From: Corynebacterium sp. Marseille-P4321
GTDB taxonomy: Bacteria > Actinomycetota > Actinomycetes > Mycobacteriales > Mycobacteriaceae
Length of the DNA: 64,000 nucleotides
Assembly: GCF_903645305.1 (NCBI RefSeq)
Contig: NZ_CAHJXO010000001.1
Span: forward strand, 248,001-312,000
Direction: 5' to 3'
Every line of letters begins with the position of its first letter. Positions within the stretch are counted from its first letter, which is position 1. This document shows, in pieces, positions 36,283 through 43,770 of this stretch. A model generated the notes under the pieces. The model saw nothing but the letters and a program-made list of their open reading frames with translations. It searched no databases and was not told the DNA's origin. The position numbers and the translations under genes are program-made.

Positions 36283-38043
36283 CTAGCCGAGCTCGATCTG
36301 CGCTGCGCCGCCGAGGTGGCGGATGTTGGACTTCGCCAGATTGAACAGGCGGCCCACGCCACCCTCAACGAACGCGGTGCGCGCCGCGGACTGGGAGAAG
36401 CCCTTGATCATGTCCCAGGTCACGTCCGGCGGAAGGGAGAGCGCCTCCGGGTCGGTGACGATGTCCACCAGCACCGGGCCGTCGTACTCGAAGGCCTCCT
36501 TCAGCTTCGGCTCCAGGTCGTCCGGCTCCTCGATGCGGATGGACTTGATGCCTACGCCGTTGGCAATCTCGGCGAAGTTCGCTTCCTCGTGGTCGGTGCC
36601 GAAGTACGGCATGCCAGCCACCATCATCTCCAGCTTCACCATGCCGAGCGAGGAGTTGTTGAATACCACGATCTTGATCGGCAGCTGGTGCAGCTTCACG
36701 GTGAGCAGCTCGCCCATGAGCATGCCCAGGCCGCCGTCGCCGCACCAGGCGACAACCTGGCGGTCCGGCTGGGAGGCTTGCACGCCAATCGCCATCGGCA
36801 GGGCGTTGGCCATGGTGCCGTGGCGGAACGACGCCGCCTCGTCGCGCTTGCCGTTCGGGGTGAGGTAGCGCGAGGACCACACGTTGCACATGCCGGTGTC
36901 CACGGTGAAGTACGCATCGTCGGCGGCGATCTTGTCCAGTGCGGATGCGGCGAGCTCCGGGTGGATCGGCTTCTTCGCCTCGGCTGCCTTGTTGGTGTAC
37001 TTCTTCACCACGGAATCCAGAAGCTCGTAGTGGCGCTTGAGCATCTTGTCCAGGAACTTCCGCGACTTTTTCTCCTCGATGGAGGGCAGGATGTTCTCAA
37101 TCACGCTTCTAACGTCGCCCACCACCGGGTACTTCACTGGGGTGCGGCGGCCGATTACGGAGCCGTCGATATCAATCTGCGCGACGTTGTCGTCCGGCAG
37201 CCAGTCGGTGTACGGGAAGTCTGTGCCGATCATGATGAACAGGTCGGCTTCCTTCGCCGCGTCCAGGCAGGCGCCGTAGCCGAGCAGGCCGGACATGCCG
37301 ACGTCGTAGGGGTTGTCGTACTCGAAGAACATCTTGCCGCGGAAGGAGTGGCCCACCGGCGCCTTGATCTTCTCCGCGAGCGCGAAGACCTCGTCGCGGG
37401 CATCCTGGGCGCCCCAGCCGCAGAACAGGGTGACCTTATCGGCCTTGTTAATCGCATCCACCAGGCGGGCGGCCTCACCCGGGTCCGGGAAGGTGCGCGC
37501 GCCAGCACCGGTGGCGTAGACACTGTCGGCGGTGTGCGGGCCGTCCGCAACGTCGGCTGCGAAGATGTCGCCCGGCACCACAAGCACGGATACGCCGTTG
37601 CCGGCCAGGGTGGACTGGATAGCGTTGTGCATCACGCGCATGCCCTGGTCGGCGGTGTGCACCATCTCCAGGTAACCGGAGCACTCCTGGAACAGAAGCT
37701 CCGGGTGGGTCTCCTGGAAGAAGCTGGAGCCGATCTCTTCCGTCGGGATGTGGGAGGCGATGGCGAGCAGCTTCGAGCCGTTGCGGTGCGACTCGAACAG
37801 GCCCTGCACGAAGTGGGCGTTGCCGGGGCCGCAGGAACCGCCGCAGACGGCGAGCTCGTCGTTGGCTAGCGCGTCCGCACCCGCGGCGAAGGCTGCGGCC
37901 TCCTCGTTGCGCACGTGGATCCACTCGATGTCGGATTGGCGCACTGCGTCAGATAGCGGGTTGAGCGAGTCGCCCACCAGGCCGTAAATGCGCTTGACGC
38001 CGAGACGCTCGAGATGCTCGACCATTTGTTCTGCGAAATTCAC
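36283..38043 (-). CDS. pqo: Pyruvate:quinone oxidoreductase (pyruvate dehydrogenase, cytochrome/quinone)
   Basis: A 586-residue thiamine-diphosphate enzyme. It oxidises pyruvate to acetate and CO2 and passes electrons to quinone at the membrane. The N-terminal Pyr domain has the catalytic Glu in RNEEAAAFAAGADALA. The FAD-binding middle domain contains FCGWGAQDARDE and IGTDFPYTDWLP. The PP domain has the ThDP motif GDGGLGMLMGELL ... VVFNNSSLG. The C-terminal about 25 residues (RTAFVEGGVGRLFNLAKSNIRHLG) fit the lipid-binding tail of the PoxB/Pqo family. The start is a GTG at 38041-38043 with AAAGGAG 7 nt before it. A strong terminator follows. C. glutamicum has this enzyme as Pqo. Confidence 0.95.
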   Translation of the reverse strand: MNFAEQMVEHLERLGVKRIYGLVGDSLNPLSDAVRQSDIEWIHVRNEEAAAFAAGADALANDELAVCGGSCGPGNAHFVQGLFESHRNGSKLLAIASHIPTEEIGSSFFQETHPELLFQECSGYLEMVHTADQGMRVMHNAIQSTLAGNGVSVLVVPGDIFAADVADGPHTADSVYATGAGARTFPDPGEAARLVDAINKADKVTLFCGWGAQDARDEVFALAEKIKAPVGHSFRGKMFFEYDNPYDVGMSGLLGYGACLDAAKEADLFIMIGTDFPYTDWLPDDNVAQIDIDGSVIGRRTPVKYPVVGDVRSVIENILPSIEEKKSRKFLDKMLKRHYELLDSVVKKYTNKAAEAKKPIHPELAASALDKIAADDAYFTVDTGMCNVWSSRYLTPNGKRDEAASFRHGTMANALPMAIGVQASQPDRQVVAWCGDGGLGMLMGELLTVKLHQLPIKIVVFNNSSLGMVKLEMMVAGMPYFGTDHEEANFAEIANGVGIKSIRIEEPDDLEPKLKEAFEYDGPVLVDIVTDPEALSLPPDVTWDMIKGFSQSAARTAFVEGGVGRLFNLAKSNIRHLGGAAQIELG

Positions 38044-38093
38044 TTGTCAGCTCCTTTTATAAAGGTGTGTTCATTCAACGGGAGCCATGGTAG

Positions 38094-39260
38094 CTACGTT
38101 TCGGCCCGCGCGCCGTCGTGCTGTGCTAGGGCAGACAGGAACGCAGGGGATGTGAAGTGGTCCGAATGCCGCCCGCGCACCCCGTCTACCCGTTGCGCGC
38201 CGTAGTCGGGGTGCGCAGGTGAGGCGCCCAGGGCGGCGTTCGGTCCGTGGCGCAGCAGGCGGATCGGGTCGGCGTGCGCGTCCACCACGTGCACGGTGGA
38301 ATTCGGCCCCGCAAGGGTGAGGTCGTCGACGGAGTTACCGGCGACTCCTGCGCTGCCGAGGAGCCAGAGATCGTCGACAAGCAGCCCGTGCTCGTGCGCC
38401 GCCCGCGTGGCCAGAAGCGTGCCGTAGGAGTGCGCGACCACGGTCTTCTGGGCGGTGGGGAAGCGCTCCTCGAGCGCCGCTTGGAACATGGAGAGATCGT
38501 CCGCGCCCGCCCCGGCCGGAAGGGGAGACAGCGCCCGCGGCACCGAGGCGGGCGGTGCGTAGCCCTGCCACACCACCACCGCGGCGCCGGTACGTTCCGC
38601 GATGAGCTGCGCCTTCTCCAGCTCCCGGGCGAGCTGCTCCGGCTTGCCCGTCGTCGCACCGGCGACCATGGTGATCACGCGCGACGGGTTCACCGCGTCG
38701 CCGAGGTACACGGTGGTGCTGGCTGGGCCGGCCTCCACAATCTGGCCGCCGTGGGCTTCGACCAGCTCCACTGTCGCCGCCGGAACCGTCTTCGTGTACC
38801 CGGCGTGTAGCGCTGCGAAGTCCTGGTCTGGGTGGGCGAAAAGCGGCTCGTAGTCCTGCTCCAGCACGCCGAGGTCGTCCAGGCCCAGCAGCGCCTGTGC
38901 GAGGCGCACGTCCAGCAGTCGCGACATGGCGTTCAGCCACGCCACCATGCGCGCGTGCATGCGCGGGCCGGGAAACCACAGCGCCGCCTGGTCCAGCGTG
39001 CGTTGTGCCGCGGCCGCCGCGTCGAGCAGCCCGGCCGCCGTGCGCAGCTGTGCCGCGTGCGCGTCCAGGTCGCTGCCAAGTGCGAGCACAGTGCTTCTCG
39101 ACGCCTCCGCCGCCACCCCAGCAAACCCCGTCGCGTCCACAGCCTCCTGGGCGCCCGCGGCCTCGCGCGCCCGCGCACCCACGCTGGCGGCGGCGAGGCG
39201 CAGCGCGGCGGCCGCCTGCGTGAGCTCGCCCGCGTCCAAGGTCGGGCAATACGCGCTCAT
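38094..39260 (-). CDS. Alpha/beta hydrolase of DUF1023 type
   Basis: A 388-residue protein. The N-terminal about 150 residues are Ala-rich helices resembling the WXG100/ESX-like helical leaders seen in actinobacterial DUF1023 hydrolases. The C-terminal half is an alpha/beta hydrolase with nucleophile Ser in VVAHSYGT, Asp in VDAHADPIRL and His in RGRHSDHF. Substrate is unknown. Its ATG overlaps the stop of the preceding 85-residue gene (ATGA), so the two are translationally coupled. No signal peptide is evident. Confidence 0.82.
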   Translation of the reverse strand: MSAYCPTLDAGELTQAAAALRLAAASVGARAREAAGAQEAVDATGFAGVAAEASRSTVLALGSDLDAHAAQLRTAAGLLDAAAAAQRTLDQAALWFPGPRMHARMVAWLNAMSRLLDVRLAQALLGLDDLGVLEQDYEPLFAHPDQDFAALHAGYTKTVPAATVELVEAHGGQIVEAGPASTTVYLGDAVNPSRVITMVAGATTGKPEQLARELEKAQLIAERTGAAVVVWQGYAPPASVPRALSPLPAGAGADDLSMFQAALEERFPTAQKTVVAHSYGTLLATRAAHEHGLLVDDLWLLGSAGVAGNSVDDLTLAGPNSTVHVVDAHADPIRLLRHGPNAALGASPAHPDYGAQRVDGVRGRHSDHFTSPAFLSALAQHDGARAET

Positions 39261-39514
39261 AAGGAACCTCCCAACGCATCACCGAGGGAGGCGTCCAGTG
39301 CAACCACGCGGTCGGCGAAGGAGGCCACGGCTTCGAGGTGGGAGGTGAGGGAGGACGTGGTGGCGTCGATAAGCATGTGCTCCCTGCCCTGCCACGAGGC
39401 GAGCGCGGCGGCGGACCGGGAGGCGCTCAGCGTGGCTGCGGGAAGCGGCGCGGCAAGCGGGATGTGGGCGCGGGCGGTGGGGGCGGTGCGTGTGGAAAGT
39501 GCGAGATACGTCAT
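39257..39514 (-). CDS. Small helical protein coupled to the DUF1023 hydrolase
   Basis: An 85-residue protein starting MTYLALSTRT; the stop overlaps the next start by 4 bp. Residues about 30-80 could form a helical pair with SWQGREHMLIDATTSSL in the middle. The W-x-G and the position before an ESX-like hydrolase recall WXG100 proteins, but the match is loose. The upstream 64 in-frame codons lie in the promoter region of the divergent gene and are not used here. Confidence 0.6.
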   Translation of the reverse strand: MTYLALSTRTAPTARAHIPLAAPLPAATLSASRSAAALASWQGREHMLIDATTSSLTSHLEAVASFADRVVALDASLGDALGGSL

Positions 39515-39605
39515 GCGGCGAAGCGTGCGCGAACGAAACGTCCGAATCAACCCCTGCGCGCAAATCTGTGGATAAACCCCTCCCGCGCACCCTAAAGTTA
39601 TCCAC

Positions 39606-40448
39606 ATGAAGCTCGCCCTCTTGCAACAGGCCACCGGAGCCGACAAACTGGAAAACTTGGCCCTTTTCATCCCGCTCATCCGCGAGGCCGCGGCGGCCGG
39701 CGCCACGCTGATCGTGCTGCCCGAGGCCGCAAGTCAGGGCTTTGAGCAGGGCAGACTTGACACCCAAGCCGAGGAGCTCGACGGGCCTTTCGCCACGGGC
39801 TTGCGCGAGCTGGCAGACGAGCTCGAAGTGACCATCGTGGCCGGCATGTTCCGCCCGGCTGACACCAACACCATCGACACCGGTGACGGGCAAAAGAAGG
39901 TCAACCGCGTGTACAACACCGCGCTGATCACCGGCGACGGCGTGCACAAGGGCTACGACAAGATCCACATCTACGACGCGTTCAATTTCAAGGAATCCGA
40001 CACCGTCAAGCCCGGAAACACCCTGGTCACGTTCACGCACGAGGGGGCGACGGTGGGCGTGGCCATCTGCTTCGACATCCGCTTCCCCGAGCAGTTCAAG
40101 GAGTTGGCGAAGCGCGGCGCTGAGGTGATCGTGGTGCCCACAAGCTGGGCGGACGGGCCGGGCAAGCTGGAGCAGTGGCGCCTGCTCGCCGCCGCCCGCG
40201 CGCTGGACACCGGCGCGTTCGTCGCCGCGTGCGGCCAGGCCCGCCCGGACCACGAGCACAAGGCGGGCGAGGAGTCCGGCCCCACCGGCATCGGGCACTC
40301 CGTGGTGGTCGCCCCGGATGGCACGCGGGTGGCGGAGGCGGGCTACGGCCCGGAGACGCTCATCGTGGACATCGACATCAGCCAGGTCGCCGAGATGCGC
40401 CGCACGCTTCCGCTCGCGGCGATGAGCTTGAGCGCAGAGCTGGGTTAA
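39606..40448 (+). CDS. Carbon-nitrogen hydrolase (nitrilase superfamily amidase)
   Basis: A 280-residue cytoplasmic hydrolase starting at ATG 39606. The catalytic Glu is in VLPEAASQG, Lys in YDKIHIYDAFNF and Cys in GVAICFDIRFPE, the complete nitrilase-superfamily triad. The D-A-F-N-F-K-E segment and overall length resemble deaminated-glutathione and omega-amidase-like members. The exact substrate cannot be read from the sequence. The stop overlaps by 4 bp the stop of the convergent gene on the other strand. Confidence 0.92.
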   Translation: MKLALLQQATGADKLENLALFIPLIREAAAAGATLIVLPEAASQGFEQGRLDTQAEELDGPFATGLRELADELEVTIVAGMFRPADTNTIDTGDGQKKVNRVYNTALITGDGVHKGYDKIHIYDAFNFKESDTVKPGNTLVTFTHEGATVGVAICFDIRFPEQFKELAKRGAEVIVVPTSWADGPGKLEQWRLLAAARALDTGAFVAACGQARPDHEHKAGEESGPTGIGHSVVVAPDGTRVAEAGYGPETLIVDIDISQVAEMRRTLPLAAMSLSAELG

Positions 40449-41506
40449 GCGAGAGCAAGCTTGACGACGAGCTCCGCTCCCGCCCCGCGCACCCCCTCAG
40501 CAACCACGCCCACCTCTTCGGCGCCGCCGCAAACGTAAACTTCCCGGCCCCACCACGCGCCGGGGCCCGCCGCCACCTGCGCAAGCGGAGCGTGCAGGTG
40601 GCGCACGTGTTCCGGCAACCCGGCGGCCGCCCACTCGTTCGCGCCGCCGCGCTCCACCACCCACGTCACGTCCAACCAGCTGTGCGCGGCGGCCAATGCG
40701 GCGAAGGTGTGCACGTCGTAGACGTCTTCGGTGTGCTCCGCGCCGACGATGAGGCGCACGTCCACGCGTTCCTCGCGCTCCACGAGGTCGAACACCACCG
40801 CCTTCGCTGCCGCCAAGCCGGTACCGGGCGCCACGATCAACGCGGGCTTGTCCACCCGCGCCACCGGGCCGCGGCCCTGACCCAGCGTGAGGTAGCCGCC
40901 CACCTCGGGCGCCCAATCCGCGCCGGTTTCGCGGGTATCGATGTGAAACTCCAGCTGTCCCAACGCATTCGCCGGCAACGCGGGGGCGAGCGCACGCCAG
41001 ATACCCGGGTGCGCGGCGTTCATCACCGGTACGGTCTGGCCGGGGAGGTAGGCCACCTCGTTTCCCGCCTCCGCGCGCACCACCGCCACCGGGCCGCGGA
41101 AGTCCACGCTAGTCACCTGCGCCGCGGTGGCCGGGGGCACGCCAGCGGTGTCGGCGGCGGAGGCGGCGCGCGCCATCACCTCGCCCGCGGCGCGCAGCAC
41201 CCCGGCGTCCTGATCCGTCAGCCCGTAGGCCCCGGCCGCTTCGATGAGCGTTTCGGCCGCCTTTGGGTACTCCTGCGAGGGGAAACCGGTGCGGCGCAAA
41301 TCCAGCGCCAACGCCTCCAAGCGCTGCACCACGTCCGCGGGCAGATCGGGGCCGTTGGAGGCGGCGAGGGTGGACACGGCAGCGTCGATAAGCATGCTCG
41401 GCATCTGCGACGCGCCGGGCGGGAACATGCCGCCCGCCTGCGGGAACGTCCCCACAAACCTCTCAAACCACGCCGCGCGCAACCCCGGGTTATTCTCCAA
41501 AGCCAT
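40445..41506 (-). CDS. Flavohemoglobin-like oxidoreductase with degenerate globin domain
   Basis: A 353-residue protein. Residues 1-115 resemble the globin part of flavohemoglobins (MPSMLIDAAVSTLAA; YPKAAETLIEAAGAYGL). Where the proximal heme His is expected (K-H in the family) the sequence reads DLRRTGFPSQEYP, so heme binding is doubtful. Residues 130-350 look like the ferredoxin-reductase module: FAD part (VAYLPGQTVPV) and NAD(P) part (LIVAPGTGLAAAKA, VYVCGGAEEV). A related gene (Rv0385, annotated as a monooxygenase) lies beside clpB in mycobacteria. Activity is unknown; probably a flavin reductase. Confidence 0.7.
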   Translation of the reverse strand: MALENNPGLRAAWFERFVGTFPQAGGMFPPGASQMPSMLIDAAVSTLAASNGPDLPADVVQRLEALALDLRRTGFPSQEYPKAAETLIEAAGAYGLTDQDAGVLRAAGEVMARAASAADTAGVPPATAAQVTSVDFRGPVAVVRAEAGNEVAYLPGQTVPVMNAAHPGIWRALAPALPANALGQLEFHIDTRETGADWAPEVGGYLTLGQGRGPVARVDKPALIVAPGTGLAAAKAVVFDLVEREERVDVRLIVGAEHTEDVYDVHTFAALAAAHSWLDVTWVVERGGANEWAAAGLPEHVRHLHAPLAQVAAGPGAWWGREVYVCGGAEEVGVVAEGVRGAGAELVVKLALA

Positions 41507-41586
41507 GGCCCAAGGGTAACGATTCTGCCGCGTACACCACGTGGGATATTGTGACAGACAAAAATCACAAAGAGAAAGGTGCCGCG

Positions 41587-42936
41587 ATGGAGTTCACCCC
41601 TTACACGCTGCTCACCGACATCGGCTGGATCTCCATCCTGCTGATCATCGGCAACGTGCTGCGCAACCGGCTGCTCATCCTGCAGAAGCTTCTGCTGCCG
41701 GCCCCCATCACCGCCGGAATCCTCGGACTCATCCTCGGCCAGGAAGTCCTCGGCGTCATCGAGTGGTCCGACCAGGTAGGCACCTACACCACACTGCTCA
41801 TCGCCGTGGTGTTCGCCTCCATGGCCTACTCCATGGAACTCGGCGGCTCCGTCGCCTCCGGCGCGCGCAACATGTGGGGCTACTCCACAGCCATGTTCAT
41901 GGGCCAATGGGGCCTGTTCATCCTCCTCGGCATCTACCTGTTCGCGCCCGTCTTCGGCACCGAGCCCTGGTTCGGCATGATGCTGCCCGTCGGCTTCGTC
42001 GGCGGCTTCGGCACCGCCGCCGCCGTGGGCTCCGCGCTGGAGGAGATCGGCATTGAGGGCGCGTCGTCGCTCGGGTTCACCTCCGCCACCGTGGGCACCT
42101 TGGTGGCGATTGTGGGCGGCGTGATCATGGCCAACATCGGCATCCGCCGCGGCAAGGCCTCCCAGCTCGCCGGCGACCTGCCCAGCGACCTGCGCACCGG
42201 CTACATCGACAACGAAGCCGAGCGCCCCTCCATCGGCCGCGCCACCACGAACCCGTCGTCCATCGAGCCGCTCGCGCTGCACGCCGGCTTCCTCGTGTTC
42301 ACGGTGCTCGTGGCGTACCTGCTCAACGGCGCCATCAAGGGCCAGTGGCCGAATGTGTCCATCCCGCTGTTTGCCATGTCCTTCGTCGTCGGCCTCGTCG
42401 GGCGCCTTCTGCTCAAACTCGCCGGCCGCCCGAACTACCTCGACGGCGAAACCGTGAACTCCATCTCCGGCGCCGCCACGGACTTCATGATCGCGTTCGG
42501 CATCGCCTCCATCGTCCCCGCGGCACTCGCCGACTACTGGCAGGCACTCGTCTTGCTGTTCGTCCTGGGCGCCGTGTTCTGCGTGGTGTGGATGGTGTGG
42601 GCCGGCCCGCGCTTCTTCGGCGAGCAGTGGCTTGAGCGCGGCCTGTTCGGCTGGGGCTGGGCAACCGCCGCGGTGGCCACGGGTATCGCGCTGTTGAAGA
42701 TGGTGGACCCGAAGCTGAAGTCCGGCACGCTCAACGAGTACGGCGTGGCCTACGTGGGCTTCGCCCCGTTCGAGATCGGCATGACAATCCTCGCGCCGAT
42801 CGCAGTGATCGCAGGCTTTACGACGGGCCTCGGCTGGGCCGCCTTTATCATCGCCGCCGGTGTCGTCGTGCTGGCCTTCGCCATGAAGTGGATCCCGGTG
42901 CGCGATAGGGTGCAGGAGGCGCAGGCGGCGGGGTAG
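41587..42936 (+). CDS. GltS-type sodium/glutamate symporter
   Basis: A 449-residue membrane protein. I chose ATG 41587 because AAAGG lies 8 nt upstream; an in-frame GTG at 41551 has no site. About 11-12 hydrophobic helices are visible, among them GWISILLIIGNVLRNRLLILQ, WGLFILLGIYLF and LALHAGFLVFTVLVAYLLNG. Glycine-rich re-entrant signatures GGFGTAAAVGSALEE and the second-half ISGAATDFMIAFGIASI match the ESS (GltS) family. Substrate is probably glutamate or a related carboxylate. It is transcribed away from the flavohemoglobin-like gene. Confidence 0.85.
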   Translation: MEFTPYTLLTDIGWISILLIIGNVLRNRLLILQKLLLPAPITAGILGLILGQEVLGVIEWSDQVGTYTTLLIAVVFASMAYSMELGGSVASGARNMWGYSTAMFMGQWGLFILLGIYLFAPVFGTEPWFGMMLPVGFVGGFGTAAAVGSALEEIGIEGASSLGFTSATVGTLVAIVGGVIMANIGIRRGKASQLAGDLPSDLRTGYIDNEAERPSIGRATTNPSSIEPLALHAGFLVFTVLVAYLLNGAIKGQWPNVSIPLFAMSFVVGLVGRLLLKLAGRPNYLDGETVNSISGAATDFMIAFGIASIVPAALADYWQALVLLFVLGAVFCVVWMVWAGPRFFGEQWLERGLFGWGWATAAVATGIALLKMVDPKLKSGTLNEYGVAYVGFAPFEIGMTILAPIAVIAGFTTGLGWAAFIIAAGVVVLAFAMKWIPVRDRVQEAQAAG

Positions 42937-42957
42937 CCGTCGATAAGCAATGTGCCC

Positions 42958-43416
42958 TTAGCTTTTCTTCTGCTGGTGCACGGTCCACACGGCGCGCATC
43001 ATCATTAACTCCCTGGTGATGGCGCGCTCCTCCGCCCGGCACTCTTCGACCGCCGCAGGAAGCATCATGTACGTGATCATGTTGTAGAGCTTCCGCGCGC
43101 TGGCGTACAGCGGATCGTCCTCCGGCGCGGTCGTGTGAAGCGTTGCGAGCGCGACCACCAGCGTTTTTAGCTCCTCCGGCTCGAAGCTGAGCGGGTGCAT
43201 TTCCTCGCCTGCCTCGAGCCAGTACGCCCCCTGCGCGCCGCGCTTGCTCTCAATCTTGTAGCCCGCTTCGCGCAGCTGCGTGATGTAGTTGTGTAGCGAT
43301 CGCGCCTCGATGCCCAGCTCGTCTTTGATCTCGCGGGCTTCGTACTGGCGGCCCCACTGCATGAGCTGAATGAGGCGGATGCCGCGCAGCGCTGGCGGTG
43401 TGTATTTCTTTGGCAT
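42958..43416 (-). CDS. HTH transcriptional regulator (DeoR/WYL-like N-terminal HTH)
   Basis: A 152-residue protein. Residues about 10-65 form a winged helix (RLIQLMQWGRQYEAREIKDELGI ... LHNYITQLREAGYKIESKRG). The rest is helical with no recognised ligand domain. It is convergent with the symporter gene (21-bp gap). The 350 bp upstream, up to clpB, contains three related AT-rich palindromes that are good candidates for its own operator. Confidence 0.75.
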   Translation of the reverse strand: MPKKYTPPALRGIRLIQLMQWGRQYEAREIKDELGIEARSLHNYITQLREAGYKIESKRGAQGAYWLEAGEEMHPLSFEPEELKTLVVALATLHTTAPEDDPLYASARKLYNMITYMMLPAAVEECRAEERAITRELMMMRAVWTVHQQKKS

Positions 43417-43694
43417 GTGTTTCCCCCGGGATTTTTGTGTGGTGTGTCGCGTTTGGGGAAGCGGAAAATAGTTTCGTGATAGCCCCCCGGTGTGCGATAT
43501 GTACCCTTTTACCAGGGGAAATGGGGAAAGGGAAGAGGGGAAATTGCGGAAAATATTTTCGTAGGTATTGGGGAAACTATTTGCCAGATTTTATTTTGCG
43601 AGCGTGTCTTCTGTTTAGGCCGCTGACCTGGGCCGTCGATAAGTTATGAGCGCACCCCGCGCAACTTCCTGCAAAAATTTTCGCAAAAGCTGGA
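43417..43694. promoter_or_regulatory. AT-rich divergent region with repeated GGAAAATANTTTC palindromes
   Basis: No gene is seen. GCGGAAAATAGTTTCG lies at 43461-43476, GCGGAAAATATTTTCG at 43546-43561 and an inverted relative (GGCAAATAGTTTCC on the minus strand) at 43571-43585. Runs of GGGGAAA lie between them. GAAAATATTTTC is a perfect palindrome. A dimeric regulator, perhaps the adjacent HTH protein, could bind here. Confidence 0.5.
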
Positions 43695-43715
43695 CTTGAC
43701 AGGAACAGACTCAAC
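43695..43715 (+). promoter_or_regulatory. HAIR operator (HspR site) of clpB
   Basis: CTTGACA, seven bases, ACTCAAC. Spacing and core match CTTGAGT-N7-ACTCAAG. It overlaps the candidate SigH -35 element. Confidence 0.82.
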
Positions 43716-43727
43716 TTCCCGCGCGTT
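43702..43727 (+). promoter_or_regulatory. Candidate SigH-type promoter of clpB
   Basis: GGAA (43702-43705), 19 nt, GTT (43725-43727). The spacing matches the candidate before dnaK. clpB is a known SigH target in related actinobacteria. Confidence 0.6.
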
Positions 43728-43770
43728 ACACCTAGTGCGAAATCAACTTAGACACGGAAAGGTAGTGCTC

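Noticed and set aside
43696..43770. Upstream in-frame extension of clpB
   Set aside because: It runs through the HAIR operator and SigH-like promoter; ATG 43771 has a ribosome site and gives the normal ClpB N-terminus.
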